DNA from: Candidatus Aminicenantes bacterium
Lineage (GTDB): Bacteria; Acidobacteriota; Aminicenantia; Aminicenantales; UBA4085
Assembly: GCA_026393855.1 (NCBI GenBank)
Contig: JAPKZJ010000027.1
Location: forward strand, 1 to 32,627
Direction of reading: 5' to 3'
Length of the DNA stretch: 32,627 nt
Shown here: positions 1-8,918 of the stretch, piece by piece
Numbering within the stretch: position 1 is the first letter of the stretch
How the letters are laid out: every line of letters begins with the position of its first letter
The notes under the pieces: generated by a model
What the model was told of the DNA's origin: nothing
Databases searched by the model: none
The model's input: the letters and a program-made list of their open reading frames with translations, nothing else
Position numbers and translations under genes: made by a program

Positions 1-1397
1 ACGGCGGTGAACTCGCCCTTAAAGAACGACACGGCGACTTGATTGCCGGCCTTAACGTCCGCGACGCTGATGATCGGGCGGCGGGCGGCTTCCGGCGCGG
101 CGCTTTCGCGGCCCCAAACCAGGGTGTAGCCCTTCTTCAGGACCGCCAGGGGGCTTTGGGCGTGCAGGCCGGCGGCCAGAGTCTCCCAATCTCCCCGCCA
201 GGCGGCCAGACGGGCCCGGAAGACCGAGGCGATCCGCTGCTCGACCAGGGCGGCCCGCGACGAGCCGTCCCGCAGGCGGGCCCGCAGCACGGATGCCATC
301 CGCTCTTCCCCCAGCACGGCGCGGGAGCGGGCTTCGGCGATCTGGCGCTGGCGGCTGCGGATCGCCTCCCAGGCTCGCCCTTCCAGGTCGTCAACGCCTT
401 GCTCCAGCCCGCGCAGGAGGAGACGGAAGCCCTGGAAGGCGCGATGCTGGGCCAGAGCGGTCAGCTCGTGGCGCCGCTCCTGTACGGAGAAGCGCAGGCT
501 TTGCCCGGCCCGGCGCTCCAGGTTGGCGATCCGATCGGCGAAGGCCTCCTCGGTCGCCACGACCAGCTCGGCCGCGGCCGTGGGGGTCGAGGCCCGGATG
601 TCGGCCACGAAGTCGGCGATGGTGAAGTCGACCTCGTGCCCGACGGCCGAGATGACCGGGATGGGCGAGGCGGCGATGGCGCGGGCGACTCGCTCCTCGT
701 TGAACGACCAGAGATCCTCGATCGAGCCGCCGCCCCGGCCGACGATAAGCACGTCGAGGCCGGGCATGGCGCCGAGCGTCTCGATCCCGGCCACGATATC
801 GTCGGCCGCGCCATCGCCCTGGACCCGAGCCGGATAGATCAGAACATGGAGCTTGGCCGAGCGGCGATCCAGGGTCCGCAGGATGTCGACGATGGCCGCC
901 CCGGTGGGCGAAGTCACAATCCCGATGCGCTTGGGCCGGAGCGGGAGCTTGCGCTTGCGGGCCGGGTCGAACAGGCCTTCGGCCTTGAGCTTCTCCTTGA
1001 GCTGTTCGAAGGCCAGCTGAAGGGCGCCCTTGCCCTTGGGCTCAACCCGGTCGATGATCAATTGATAGGCGCCGCGCGGCGGATAGACGTCGATCTTGCC
1101 GCGGCAGACGAACTGCTGGCCGTCCTTGATCTCGAACTTGAGCCGGGCGGCGTCGCCCCGCCAGATGACGGCCGGGATGGAGCTGCCCGCGTCTTTGAGG
1201 GTCAGGTAGATGTGGCCCGAACCGTATTTGCGGGAGTTGGAGACTTCGCCTTCGACCCAGACCTGGGGGAAGGCGGTCTCGAGGGCGATCTTGATGACCG
1301 AGGTCAGCTCGGTGACCGAGTAGATCTTGTCTTTGACGACGAGCGTGCCGGGGCGGACGACGTCGCGGCCGAGAGGGGGGGCGTTCTCTTCCTTCAT
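1..1397 (-). CDS. xseA: Exodeoxyribonuclease VII large subunit (3' end beyond window)
   Basis: Reading the reverse strand from the ATG at 1397 gives an uninterrupted 465-codon frame that runs off the left edge. XseA is the catalytic large subunit of exonuclease VII, which degrades single-stranded DNA to oligonucleotides in the cytoplasm together with XseB. The N-terminal OB-fold is recognisable (QVWVEGEVSN, then SGHIYLTLKD). It is followed by the exonuclease core motifs GIVTSPTGAAIVDILR, GRGGGSIEDLWSFNEE and VGHEVDFTIADFVAD with RASTPTAAAE. A long charged, Arg/Glu-rich helical region then leads to the C-terminal strand block (LKKGYTLVWG). The family is usually 400-500 residues, so only the last few codons are missing. 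The neighbouring rny-ymdB pair commonly precedes xseA in other genomes, but here a plus-strand cysQ separates them. Its own promoter would lie in 1398-1460. Confidence 0.96.
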   Translation of the reverse strand, partial: MKEENAPPLGRDVVRPGTLVVKDKIYSVTELTSVIKIALETAFPQVWVEGEVSNSRKYGSGHIYLTLKDAGSSIPAVIWRGDAARLKFEIKDGQQFVCRGKIDVYPPRGAYQLIIDRVEPKGKGALQLAFEQLKEKLKAEGLFDPARKRKLPLRPKRIGIVTSPTGAAIVDILRTLDRRSAKLHVLIYPARVQGDGAADDIVAGIETLGAMPGLDVLIVGRGGGSIEDLWSFNEERVARAIAASPIPVISAVGHEVDFTIADFVADIRASTPTAAAELVVATEEAFADRIANLERRAGQSLRFSVQERRHELTALAQHRAFQGFRLLLRGLEQGVDDLEGRAWEAIRSRQRQIAEARSRAVLGEERMASVLRARLRDGSSRAALVEQRIASVFRARLAAWRGDWETLAAGLHAQSPLAVLKKGYTLVWGRESAAPEAARRPIISVADVKAGNQVAVSFFKGEFTA

Positions 1398-1425
1398 GCC
1401 AAGATCCGAGGTCTTAATCAACGGT

Positions 1426-1431
1426 ATTATA
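1426..1431 (-). promoter_or_regulatory. Candidate -10 element (TATAAT) for xseA
   Basis: On the minus strand a perfect TATAAT lies 28 nt before the xseA ATG. It is embedded in a short palindrome (CGGTATTATACCG), so it may be coincidental, and no good -35 hexamer is visible 16-18 nt upstream. Confidence 0.35.
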
Positions 1432-1464
1432 CCGCAAGAATTTCATTTCGTCGTCCCGAGAAGG

Positions 1465-1539
1465 TAGGGGTCAGGTCTTAAGATATGAGATATCTAATGT
1501 TTCAGTTGAGAAAACTTATATCTTAAGACCTGACCCCTA
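1465..1539. repeat. Family A palindromic repeat, copy 1
   Basis: Left arm TAGGGGTCAGGTCTTAAGAT is answered at the right end by its reverse complement, giving about 22 paired bases before the arms diverge. It fills most of the 154-nt divergent gap between xseA and cysQ and ends only 12 nt before the cysQ ATG. It shares its arm sequence, including the inner AAGATATAAGTTTTCT on the right side, with copies 2 and 3, but the loop is unrelated. Confidence 0.9.
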
Positions 1540-1551
1540 TTGTTTGTTAAA

Positions 1552-2397
1552 ATGAAGCCGATGGACTCGATGACGCGCATTGCCCTGGCCCTGCGGGCCG
1601 CCGTCGCCGCGGGCGACGAGATCATGGCTGTCTATGGTGGGGAATTCGCGGTCGAACACAAGGATGACCGCTCCCCCCTGACCGAGGCGGATCGACGGGC
1701 CCATGCCCGCATAACCGAGATTCTCCTCCCCGCGGGCGTGCCCATCCTCAGCGAGGAAGGCCGCGATATCCCCTACGCAGAGCGCCGCGGGTGGCCGCTG
1801 CTCTGGATTGTGGATCCCCTCGATGGGACCAAGGAATTCATCAAGCGGAACGGCGAATTCACCGTCAACATCGCCCTGGTCCGGGAAGGGCGGCCTGTTT
1901 TCGGGGTGATCTACGCCCCGGCCGCGGACGTCCTTTATCTGGGCGAGGAGAAGCTGGGCGGATTCAAACTTGCGGCCGACAGGGCCATCCTGCGGGCCAT
2001 GGTTTCGCCGGGGGGGAATCCCGTCGAACGGTTTATCCGCCTGGCCATCCGGCTTCCGTTTGAATCGGAAGCGCGGCCATTTACGGTCGTGGCCAGCCGC
2101 AGCCATCGCAGCCCCGAGACCGAGGCTTATATCGAGGCACTGCGCTCCGAACACGGTGATCTGATCCTGGCCTCGAGCGGCAGTTCGCTCAAATTGGCGC
2201 TGGTGGCGGAGGGTTCGGCCGACATCTATCCCCGGTTCGCGCCGACTATGGAGTGGGATACCGCCGCGGGTCAGGCCGTGGCCGAGGCCTCGGGCGCGCG
2301 GGTTTTATCGGCTACGGACGGCACCCCCCTGGTTTACAACAAGCCCGCTTTGACCAACCCCTGGTTCATCGTAAAGGGGTCAGGTCTTAAGATATAA
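1552..2397 (+). CDS. cysQ: 3'(2'),5'-bisphosphate nucleotidase CysQ
   Basis: A 281-residue member of the inositol monophosphatase/FBPase superfamily. CysQ removes the 3'-phosphate of adenosine 3',5'-bisphosphate left over from sulfate assimilation and carrier-protein phosphopantetheinylation. The metal-binding signatures are in order: SPLTEADRRA (about residues 41-50), SEEG (67-70), IVDPLDGTKEF (86-96) and the C-terminal EWDTAAGQAVAEASG. Start choice is ATG 1552; ATG 1561, ATG 1570 or an upstream TTG at 1540 are possible, and no clear ribosome-binding site is seen because the repeat at 1465-1539 abuts the start. The last residues (KGSGLKI) and the stop are encoded by the left arm of the repeat at 2375-2470, so the native C-terminus appears to have been replaced or extended. 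The gene is oriented against its neighbours and bracketed by two related repeats. Confidence 0.95.
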   Translation: MKPMDSMTRIALALRAAVAAGDEIMAVYGGEFAVEHKDDRSPLTEADRRAHARITEILLPAGVPILSEEGRDIPYAERRGWPLLWIVDPLDGTKEFIKRNGEFTVNIALVREGRPVFGVIYAPAADVLYLGEEKLGGFKLAADRAILRAMVSPGGNPVERFIRLAIRLPFESEARPFTVVASRSHRSPETEAYIEALRSEHGDLILASSGSSLKLALVAEGSADIYPRFAPTMEWDTAAGQAVAEASGARVLSATDGTPLVYNKPALTNPWFIVKGSGLKI

Positions 2398-2470
2398 GTT
2401 TTCTGCCAACGATCGTTGACGTTAAGAGAGAACAATCTCTTCGAAACTTATATCTTAAGACCTGACCCCT
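2375..2470. repeat. Family A palindromic repeat, copy 2
   Basis: Arms of about 27 bases (AGGGGTCAGGTCTTAAGATA and onward through TAAGTTT) are nearly perfectly complementary. The loop holds two smaller hairpins: the palindrome CAACGATCGTTG, and AAGAGA pairing with TCTCTT. The left arm codes the cysQ C-terminus; the right end lies 3 nt from the ymdB stop. It sits between convergent genes and could act as a bidirectional transcription barrier; on the plus side it is followed by ATTTTAG, a weak U-tract. Confidence 0.92.
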
Positions 2471-2473
2471 ATT

Positions 2474-3265
2474 TTAGTTAATGATGATCAATTCGCGGGT
2501 GATGGACAAAGCCCGGCCCGAATCCGAGTCGATCTCGATATAGACCGCCGACAAGAACAGGTTGTCCTTGGCCGGCTCGAACCGGACCGGCCGCGCCAGC
2601 AGGAACTTCTCGATGGCCTGCTCCTTCTGGATGCCGATGACCGCGTCCCGGCTGCCGGCCATGCCGGCGTCCGTGATATAGGCCGTGCCGCCCGGCAGCA
2701 CCCGCTCGTCGGCCGTGGGCACGTGGGTGTGGGTGCCGACGACGGCCGAGACCCGCCCGTCCAGGTACCAGCCCATGGCTTGCTTCTCCGAAGTCGCTTC
2801 GGCGTGCAGGTCGACGAGGATGCACGGCGTCTCGCGCCGCAACGCCTCGACCGCGGCGTCGGCCGTCCGGAACGGGCAGTCCAGCGCCTCCATGAAGACC
2901 CGCCCCTGCAGGCTCAGCACACCCAGCTTCCGTCCGCCCGCCCCCGTCGCCACCGTCGTGCCCCGCCCGGGGTTTCCCGGCGGGTAGTTGGCCGGCCGCA
3001 GCAGCCGCGGCTCGTTCTCCATGAAGGCGATACCTTCCTTCTTGTCCCAGATATGGTTGCCCGAGGTCAGGACGTCGAGGACGGCGAAAAGGTCGCGGCC
3101 GATTTCCGTGGTCATGCCTGCGCCGCCCGCCGCGTTCTCGCCGTTGGCCACGACGAAGTGGGGGCGGTACTTCTCGCGCAGCCCGGGCAGGGCGGCGCGC
3201 AGGGCGTTGCGGCCCGGCCGGCCGATGATGTCCCCGACGAATAGGACCCCGGTTTTATCGGGCAT
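2474..3265 (-). CDS. ymdB: YmdB-type metallophosphoesterase (TIGR00282 family)
   Basis: A 263-residue calcineurin-like phosphodiesterase. Family members hydrolyse 2',3'-cyclic nucleotides and affect biofilm and sporulation decisions in Bacillus. Metal ligands are visible in the expected order: GDIIGRPGR (D12), ANGENAAGG (E43, N44), SGNHIWD (N70, H71), [12 protein letters not shown] (H154) and [11 protein letters not shown] (H179, H181). Length matches the family (about 260). The ATG lies 11 nt inside the end of rny, indicating translational coupling; rny and ymdB are neighbours in many bacteria. It is the last gene of the long minus-strand cluster, and the family A hairpin lies immediately after its stop. 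Confidence 0.95.
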   Translation of the reverse strand: MPDKTGVLFVGDIIGRPGRNALRAALPGLREKYRPHFVVANGENAAGGAGMTTEIGRDLFAVLDVLTSGNHIWDKKEGIAFMENEPRLLRPANYPPGNPGRGTTVATGAGGRKLGVLSLQGRVFMEALDCPFRTADAAVEALRRETPCILVDLHAEATSEKQAMGWYLDGRVSAVVGTHTHVPTADERVLPGGTAYITDAGMAGSRDAVIGIQKEQAIEKFLLARPVRFEPAKDNLFLSAVYIEIDSDSGRALSITRELIIIN

Positions 3266-4823
3266 ATTCGACCGCCCGCATCTCGCGGATCACGGTGACT
3301 TTGATCTGGCCGGGATAGTCGAGCTCGTTCTTGATCTTGGTGGCGATATCCTTGGCGATCAGCGCGGCCCGGTCGTCGGCCACCTTGCCGGCGTCGACCA
3401 TGATCCGGATCTCGCGGCCCGCCTGCAGGGCGAAAGCCTTGGCCACCCCGTCGAAGGTCTTGGCCAGGCCCTCGAGCTTTTCGAGCCGCTTGATGTAGGT
3501 CTCCAGCAGCTCTCGCCGCGCCCCCGGCCGGGCGGCCGACAGGGTGTCGGCCGACTGGACCAGGACCGCTTCGATGGAGGGGAAGTCGACGTCCCGATGG
3601 TGCGAGGCGATGGCGGCCACGACGGCCTCCTTCTCGCCGTACTTGCGGCAGAGCTCGACGCTGAGCTCGGTGTGGGTGCCCTCGACGTCCCTGTCCACGG
3701 CCTTGCCGATGTCGTGCAGCAGCCCCGCTCGCAGCGCGGTCTGGGTATCGAGCCCCAGCTCCGTGGCCATGGCCGCCGACAGAAAGGCGACCTCCTTGCT
3801 GTGCTGGAGGACGTTCTGGCCGTAGCTGGTGCGGTAGCGCAGCCGGCCCAGCATCTTGATCAGCTCGGGGTGGACATTCTGGACCCGCAGCTCGTAGGCG
3901 GCCGACTCGCCTTCCTGGCGGATCGTCTCCTCGAGCTCGGCCTTGACGTTCTCCACGACCTCCTCGATCCGGGCCGGGTGGATGCGCCCGTCCAGGACCA
4001 GCCGCTGGATGGCCAGCCGGGCGGCCTCGCGGCGAATCGGATCGAAGCTCGAGAGAATAACCGCCTCGGGCGTATCGTCGACGATGATGTCGACCCCGGT
4101 GGCCATCTCCAAAGCCCGAATGTTGCGCCCCTCGCGGCCGATGATGCGGCCCTTCATGTCGTCGCTGGGCAGGTCCACGACCGAGACGGTCGATTCGACC
4201 ACGTGCTCGGCCGCCGAGCGCTGGATGGCGCCGCTGATGATCTCGGCCGCCAGAATCCGGCTCTTGGACCGGGTCTCTTCCTCGATCCGCTTGACGACCT
4301 GCACGGACTCGAGCCGCGCCTCGTCCTCGATCTTCTTGATGATCTGGCCTTTGGCCTCTTCCTGGGTCAGCCCGGAAATGCGCTCCAGCTCGGCGATCTG
4401 GGCCTTGGTCATCTCGGCGACCTTGGCTTCCTCGGTCTCGATCTCCTTCTCCTTCTGCAGAAGGCGCTTTTCCTTGCCCGACAGCTCCCGCTCGCGCTGG
4501 TCGACGCCGCGATACTTGCGGTCGAGCGTCTCTTCCTTGTGGATGAGCCGGCGCTCCATGTCGGTCAGCTTGCGCTTCCTGTCCTGGGTCAGGCGCTCGA
4601 ACTCGGCGTCGGCCCCGGACAGCTTCTGGCGGCCCTTTTCCTGGGCGTCCTTGACGATGCGTTCGGCCTCCTGGCCGGCCTTGTCGACGACGGATTTGGC
4701 TTCCTGTCCGGCTTTCAGCAGGCCCTTGGCGCCGGAGCTTTTTTTGATCAGGATGAAGAGAACGGCGGCCGCGAGGATGACGAGCGCGGCCAATAGTCCG
4801 ATGGCGATCGGATCCTTGAACAT
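3255..4823 (-). CDS. rny: Ribonuclease Y
   Basis: A 522-residue membrane-anchored endoribonuclease that initiates mRNA decay. Architecture is classical: one N-terminal membrane segment (about residues 7-26), a long coiled-coil region rich in K/E/R (about 30-200), a KH RNA-binding domain with [15 protein letters not shown] (about 225-285), and an HD phosphohydrolase domain with QHSKEVAFL (H341) and [10 protein letters not shown] (H370, D371). A GGAGG motif stands about 9 nt before the ATG. The stop overlaps the ymdB start. It follows zapA after a 47-nt gap. Confidence 0.98.
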   Translation of the reverse strand: MFKDPIAIGLLAALVILAAAVLFILIKKSSGAKGLLKAGQEAKSVVDKAGQEAERIVKDAQEKGRQKLSGADAEFERLTQDRKRKLTDMERRLIHKEETLDRKYRGVDQRERELSGKEKRLLQKEKEIETEEAKVAEMTKAQIAELERISGLTQEEAKGQIIKKIEDEARLESVQVVKRIEEETRSKSRILAAEIISGAIQRSAAEHVVESTVSVVDLPSDDMKGRIIGREGRNIRALEMATGVDIIVDDTPEAVILSSFDPIRREAARLAIQRLVLDGRIHPARIEEVVENVKAELEETIRQEGESAAYELRVQNVHPELIKMLGRLRYRTSYGQNVLQHSKEVAFLSAAMATELGLDTQTALRAGLLHDIGKAVDRDVEGTHTELSVELCRKYGEKEAVVAAIASHHRDVDFPSIEAVLVQSADTLSAARPGARRELLETYIKRLEKLEGLAKTFDGVAKAFALQAGREIRIMVDAGKVADDRAALIAKDIATKIKNELDYPGQIKVTVIREMRAVEYAR

Positions 4824-4870
4824 GGTCCCTAACCTCCTTCCGAGGTCAAGGCGAAGAGAGGCGGCGCGGA

Positions 4871-5194
4871 TTACGGCGCGGTTTTATCCAAACCGCGGTA
4901 GGCGCCGTCGGGGGCGAGGCTGCCCTCCACCCGATCGATTTCGGATTCCATCTGGCCGAGCACGGCGTCCAGTTGATCGAGCTCTTTCCGGCTGGCGAAA
5001 CATTCGTCGGCGATATTCATCAGCGCCAGGACGGCGATCTTCAGGGGATCGGAGGAGCGGGATTTCACGGCAATCTCATGCATCTTTTGATCAACGTAGG
5101 ACGTCAGGCGGCCGACGTAGTCTTCATCCTCTTCGCCTTTGACCCGAATCTTGTACATTCGGCCAAAGATTTCAATATCCAGAACCTTATCCAT
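4871..5194 (-). CDS. zapA: Cell division protein ZapA
   Basis: A 107-residue protein with the ZapA pattern: an N-terminal beta segment ([14 protein letters not shown]), the conserved region [20 protein letters not shown], then [10 protein letters not shown] leading into a C-terminal coiled coil (residues about 65-95). ZapA binds and bundles FtsZ at the division septum. Its ATG shares one base with the TGA of the upstream coiled-coil gene (TGATG), a coupled pair. The acidic tail after residue 90 is longer and less conserved. Confidence 0.9.
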   Translation of the reverse strand: MDKVLDIEIFGRMYKIRVKGEEDEDYVGRLTSYVDQKMHEIAVKSRSSDPLKIAVLALMNIADECFASRKELDQLDAVLGQMESEIDRVEGSLAPDGAYRGLDKTAP

Positions 5195-5454
5195 CAGAGT
5201 CCCAGTTTGTCGATTTGGGCGATGATGGCGTCAATGCGTCCCTTCAACGTCTCCCTTTCATTTTCGTATCTTTTCGCTTCTTCGTCAAGCCTGGCGGCGC
5301 GCTTGGCCAGGTCCTCCATATCCTTCTTCTCGGCCCGCAGGTCCTTGACCTGGGCCTTGAGCTTTTCGTTCTCGGAGCTGAGGCGGTTGATGAACTCGAC
5401 GACGTGGCCGATCTTGGCCTCCAGCACTTTCAGGCGCTCGAGCTCGGTGGTCAT
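5194..5454 (-). CDS. Small ZapB-like coiled-coil protein
   Basis: An 86-residue protein that is almost entirely heptad-patterned and charged (for example EFINRLSSENEKLKAQVKDL), with no other domain. Size, coiled-coil character and position directly before zapA suggest a ZapB-like partner in Z-ring assembly; that function is inferred from context, not from a specific motif. Its ATG overlaps the pheT stop by 4 nt (ATGA) and its stop overlaps the zapA start by 1 nt, so it is firmly part of the operon. Confidence 0.75.
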   Translation of the reverse strand: MTTELERLKVLEAKIGHVVEFINRLSSENEKLKAQVKDLRAEKKDMEDLAKRAARLDEEAKRYENERETLKGRIDAIIAQIDKLGL

Positions 5455-7505
5455 GATGCTCCTCCTTCCCGGAGCCGGATCCCGAAGGCCGCCTTGAGGG
5501 CCTTGACGACCTTCTGCTCGGACTTGTCGACGTCTTCGGCCGTCAGAGTGGCCTTGGGGTTGCGGTACGAAAATCGCAGCGACAGCCCGACTTGCCCGTC
5601 GGGGGCATTGGGCCCGGCGTAGCGGTCGATGAGGTCGAAGCTTTCGAGGTGCGCGACGTCGAGCTTGGCCGCGGCTTGCCGAATCTCGGCGAAGGCGACC
5701 TCCCGTCCGACCCAGAACGACAGGTCGCGGACGACGGCCTGGTACTTGGGCAGGGGGACGAACTCGAACGGCCGCGGCTTGATCTTGAACAGCCGGCCGA
5801 GGTCGATCTCGGCCGCGAAAACCGGGCCTTTAAGGCCGTAGGCGGCGAGGAGGCCCGAGGCCAGGCGGCCCAGCCACCCCACCGGCTCGCCTTTGACTAG
5901 GAGAGCCAAGGATTCCTCCCCGTCGCAGACGGGGTGGGGCCGGGCGACGAAGCCCGTGGTTTCGTAGCGCAGCGATTCCAGGACCGATTCGACCGCCCCC
6001 TTGATGTGGAAGAGGTCGGTCTCGACGGGCGGGGTTTTCCAGTGGGCCGAGCCCAGGGGGCCGGTCGAGAGCAAGCCCAGGGTCAGGTCTTCGGCGGTAG
6101 CCGCGTCACCGGCCCAGCGGTAGACGTTGCCCGTCTCGAAGATGTGGACGCTCTCCAGGCCGCGGTTGAGGTTCCAGGCGGCGTTCTCCAGCAGCCCGCC
6201 GAGAAGGCTCGTCCGCAGGATGGCGGCTCGGGCCGAGAGCGGATTGCGGATGGCCACGGCCGTCTTGCCGGATCCCAGCCTTGCGTCGCGCTCGGGGTCG
6301 GCGAAGCTGGGGTTGATGGCCTCGTCGAAGCCGTAGTGGAAGAGGCGATCGGTCAGGCGGCGCATCTTCGGCTCGGGAGTCGGGACCGGCTCCAGGACTA
6401 AGAGAGGCGGCAGGACGACCGGAATCTTTTCGTAGCCGAAGAAGCGGGCGATCTCTTCGATCAGATCGGCCTCGCGCTCGATATCGACCCGGTGCGAGGG
6501 GACGAGGACCATCCAGGCGCCGGCGGAGCGGTGCCGCAGGCCGAAGCCGAGGTCGGTCAGCGTCTTCTCGATGAAATCCGGCGGCACCTCGACCCCCAGC
6601 AGGTCGGACGTGCGGCGGGCCCGCAGGGTGATCTCGCGCGTCTTGCGCGGGCGGGGATAGACGTCGATGAGGTCCTTGCTGGCCCGGCCTCCGAACTCGG
6701 TCATGAGCGAGGCGGCCATCAGCGCGGCTTGGGGGGCGAAGCCGACGTCGGCGCCCCGCTCGAACCGGTAGGAGGCGTCGGTGAGGACCTCCAAGGCCCG
6801 CCGGGTGCGGCGGATCGAGCCGGGCTCGAAGCAGGCGCTCTCGATGAAGATGTCGGTCGTCGTGTCGAAGACGCCGGAGTCGAGCCCGCCCATGACGCCG
6901 GCCACGGCCGAGGCTTTCTTTTCGTCGGCGATGACGAGCATGTCGGGCGAGAGGGCGACTTCGCGGCCGTCCAGAAGCGTCAGGCGCTCGCCCTTCTTGG
7001 CCCGGCGGACGAGGATGCGGGGGCCGGCCACCCGGGCCAGGTCGAAGGCGTGGATGGGCTGGCCGGTGGCGAAGAGGACGTAGTTGGTCACGTCGACGAC
7101 GTTGTTGACCGGGTTGAGCCCCATGGCCGCGACCCGCTTGCGGAGCCACTCGGGCGAGGGCCCGATCTTGACGCCGCGGACCACCAGCCCGCAGTAGCGG
7201 GGGCAGAGGTCGTCGTCCAGGATCTGGACGTCGACCAGCTCGGCCGTTCGGACGGGGAGCTCGGCCATCGGCCAAGTCTTTTCCTTGAGCGGTCTTCCGA
7301 GCATGGCTGCGACCTCGCGGGCCATGCCCAGGTGCCCCAGGGTGTCGGGACGGTTGGCGTAGGTCTCGACGTCCAGGATCACGTCGCCGTCCTTTTCCTC
7401 CCACTCCTCGGGGATGAGGCCGATCATGGTCATCCGGTCGATGAGGGCCTTGAGCGGGATGTCGACGTCGACGAAGTCCTTGAGCCAATCCAGACTGATC
7501 TTCAT
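5451..7505 (-). CDS. pheT: Phenylalanine-tRNA ligase beta subunit, short form
   Basis: A 684-residue PheT that pairs with PheS in the alpha2-beta2 synthetase charging tRNA-Phe. The B3/B4 domain begins near the motif NPVNNVVDVTNYVL (about 131-144) and QPIHAFD. A B5 domain follows (TRRTSDLLG-like, EREADLIEEIARFFGYEKIP), then the synthetase-like core, and a C-terminal anticodon-binding FDX-ACB domain from about residue 590 (KYQAVVRDLSFWV to SLRFSYRNPKATLT). The usual bacterial protein is about 800 residues and has an OB-fold tRNA-binding insertion at about 40-150. Here the sequence goes straight from IPEEWEEKDG into DVILDVETYANRPD, so that domain is absent. Start and stop overlap the neighbours by 4 nt (ATGA). 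Confidence 0.97.
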   Translation of the reverse strand: MKISLDWLKDFVDVDIPLKALIDRMTMIGLIPEEWEEKDGDVILDVETYANRPDTLGHLGMAREVAAMLGRPLKEKTWPMAELPVRTAELVDVQILDDDLCPRYCGLVVRGVKIGPSPEWLRKRVAAMGLNPVNNVVDVTNYVLFATGQPIHAFDLARVAGPRILVRRAKKGERLTLLDGREVALSPDMLVIADEKKASAVAGVMGGLDSGVFDTTTDIFIESACFEPGSIRRTRRALEVLTDASYRFERGADVGFAPQAALMAASLMTEFGGRASKDLIDVYPRPRKTREITLRARRTSDLLGVEVPPDFIEKTLTDLGFGLRHRSAGAWMVLVPSHRVDIEREADLIEEIARFFGYEKIPVVLPPLLVLEPVPTPEPKMRRLTDRLFHYGFDEAINPSFADPERDARLGSGKTAVAIRNPLSARAAILRTSLLGGLLENAAWNLNRGLESVHIFETGNVYRWAGDAATAEDLTLGLLSTGPLGSAHWKTPPVETDLFHIKGAVESVLESLRYETTGFVARPHPVCDGEESLALLVKGEPVGWLGRLASGLLAAYGLKGPVFAAEIDLGRLFKIKPRPFEFVPLPKYQAVVRDLSFWVGREVAFAEIRQAAAKLDVAHLESFDLIDRYAGPNAPDGQVGLSLRFSYRNPKATLTAEDVDKSEQKVVKALKAAFGIRLREGGAS

Positions 7506-8563
7506 CGGAGGGTGAACTGCCTATTGAAGCGAAGGTCGTTTTCGTAGAAGAAGCGGACGTCGGGGACACCCATGGAAAACATGGCCAGGCGTTCGATGCC
7601 CATGCCGAAGGCCCAGCCCGAGTACCGCTCGGGGTCGATATTGACGTTCTTGAAGACCTGCGGGTCGACCAGACCCGCACCCAGGATCTCCTTCCAGCCC
7701 GTGCCGCCGCAGACCCGGCAGGCCGGGTCCTTCTGGCCGCACTGCAGGCATTCGATGTCGACTTCGGCCGAAGGCTCGGTGAAGGGGAAGAAACTGGGCC
7801 GGAAGCGGACCTTGGTTTTCTCGCCGAACAGCCGCTTGAGGACGTACTCCAGGGTGCCCTTGAGATGGGCGAAGGTGACGCCTTCGTCCACGACGAGGCC
7901 CTCCATTTGGAGGAACATCGGGGCGTGGGTCGGGTCCGGAGTCTCCTTGCGGAAGACCTTGCCCGGGATGATGATCCGGATGGGGGGCTTCCTCTTCTCC
8001 ATGACCCGGATCTGGACCGGCGAGGTGTGGGTCCGCAGCATCAGATCGTCGGAGATGTAGAGCGTGTCCACGTTATCCCGGGCCGGGTGGTTGGGCGGAA
8101 AGTTAAGAGCCCCGAAGTTGTAGAAGTCGGTCTCGATCTCCGGCCCGTCCTCGATGGCGAAGCCCATGTCCAGGAAGATTTTTTCGATCTCCCGCTGGAA
8201 GAGGCGCAGGGGATGGGCGGCTCCGTAGGGCCGGCGCTCGCCCGGCAGGGTCGGGTCCGGGACGGCGGCGACGACGGCGTCCGCGGTCCCGGCCGTCGCC
8301 ACCCGGGCCTCCAGGGCGTCGAGGACCGACTGGGCCTCGGCTTTGAGGGCGTTGACCAGACGGCCGGCTTCGCGCTTGTCCTCAGCCGCGACCGACTTGA
8401 GGTCCTCGAAAAGAAGCGTGACGACGCCGCGCTTGCGGCTGAGGAGCTCGTTGCGGAGCTCCTCCAACGAGCGAGGGTCCCGGACTTCGTCCAGAGCCTC
8501 CTGCAGCCGGAGGCGGTGGGCGTCGATCCGGGCCTTCAGCTCGTCAAGGCTGGGCGACGGCAT
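7502..8563 (-). CDS. pheS: Phenylalanine-tRNA ligase alpha subunit
   Basis: A 353-residue class II synthetase subunit. An N-terminal coiled-coil arm (residues about 1-90) is followed by the catalytic domain with HPLRLFQREIEKIF, GPEIETDFYNFGALN, RTHTSPVQIR, the motif 2 region (GKVFRKETPDPTHAPMF), RFRPSFFPFTEPSAEVD and motif 3 (WAFGMGIERLAM). Inside the catalytic domain is a Cys-rich insertion (CLQCGQKDPACRVCGGTGW), resembling a small zinc knuckle. It is absent in E. coli PheS but found in other lineages. The ATG lies 20 nt inside the end of rplT, and the stop overlaps pheT (ATGA). Confidence 0.98.
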   Translation of the reverse strand: MPSPSLDELKARIDAHRLRLQEALDEVRDPRSLEELRNELLSRKRGVVTLLFEDLKSVAAEDKREAGRLVNALKAEAQSVLDALEARVATAGTADAVVAAVPDPTLPGERRPYGAAHPLRLFQREIEKIFLDMGFAIEDGPEIETDFYNFGALNFPPNHPARDNVDTLYISDDLMLRTHTSPVQIRVMEKRKPPIRIIIPGKVFRKETPDPTHAPMFLQMEGLVVDEGVTFAHLKGTLEYVLKRLFGEKTKVRFRPSFFPFTEPSAEVDIECLQCGQKDPACRVCGGTGWKEILGAGLVDPQVFKNVNIDPERYSGWAFGMGIERLAMFSMGVPDVRFFYENDLRFNRQFTLR

Positions 8564-8906
8564 CTTTGGCTTTCGCGGCGATGCGCCCGAAGGCCTCGGG
8601 CGCGTTCACGGCCAGCTCGGCCAGGACTTTGCGGTCCAGCTCGATCTGCAGCTTCTTCAGTCCGTTGATGAACCGGCTGTAGGTCACCCCGTTGAGGATG
8701 GCGGCGGCCTTGACCCGGATGATCCAGAGCCGGCGGAAGTCGCGCTTGCGGGTCCGCCGATCGCGGTAGGCGTACTGCAGGGCGTGCTCCACCGCTTCCA
8801 TGGCGGTGCGCTTGTTCGAGCTGCGGGCGCCCCAGAAGCCCTTGGCCAGCTGGAGCGTTTTGATGCGGCTGTTCTTTCTCTTCGGTCCGCGTTTGACTCT
8901 CGGCAT
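8544..8906 (-). CDS. rplT: 50S ribosomal protein L20
   Basis: A 120-residue L20. The opening MPRVKRGPKRKNSRIK, the basic helix KGFWGARSSNKRTA, the core AYRDRRTRKRDFRRLWI and the end KLQIELDRKVLAELAV are all typical. It binds 23S rRNA early in large-subunit assembly. The gene starts 12 nt after rpmI and overlaps the start of pheS by 20 nt, the standard infC-rpmI-rplT order. The stop follows a short non-conserved tail (AKAKDAVAQP). Confidence 0.98.
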   Translation of the reverse strand: MPRVKRGPKRKNSRIKTLQLAKGFWGARSSNKRTAMEAVEHALQYAYRDRRTRKRDFRRLWIIRVKAAAILNGVTYSRFINGLKKLQIELDRKVLAELAVNAPEAFGRIAAKAKDAVAQP

Positions 8907-8918
8907 AATCGTTCTCCC

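Noticed and set aside
39-1481. Long plus-strand reading frame of 480 codons opposite xseA
   Set aside because: It is the antisense of xseA, whose frame shows all family motifs; the plus-strand product is Gly/Asp/Leu-rich without recognisable domains. High GC leaves antisense frames open.
2988-4796. 602-codon plus-strand frame opposite rny and ymdB
   Set aside because: Antisense shadow of rny; composition (HxxL, DDxG runs) is that of reverse-complemented coding DNA.
6106-7680. 524-codon minus-strand frame inside pheT/pheS
   Set aside because: Arg/Pro/Gly-rich +1-frame shadow of pheT on the same strand.
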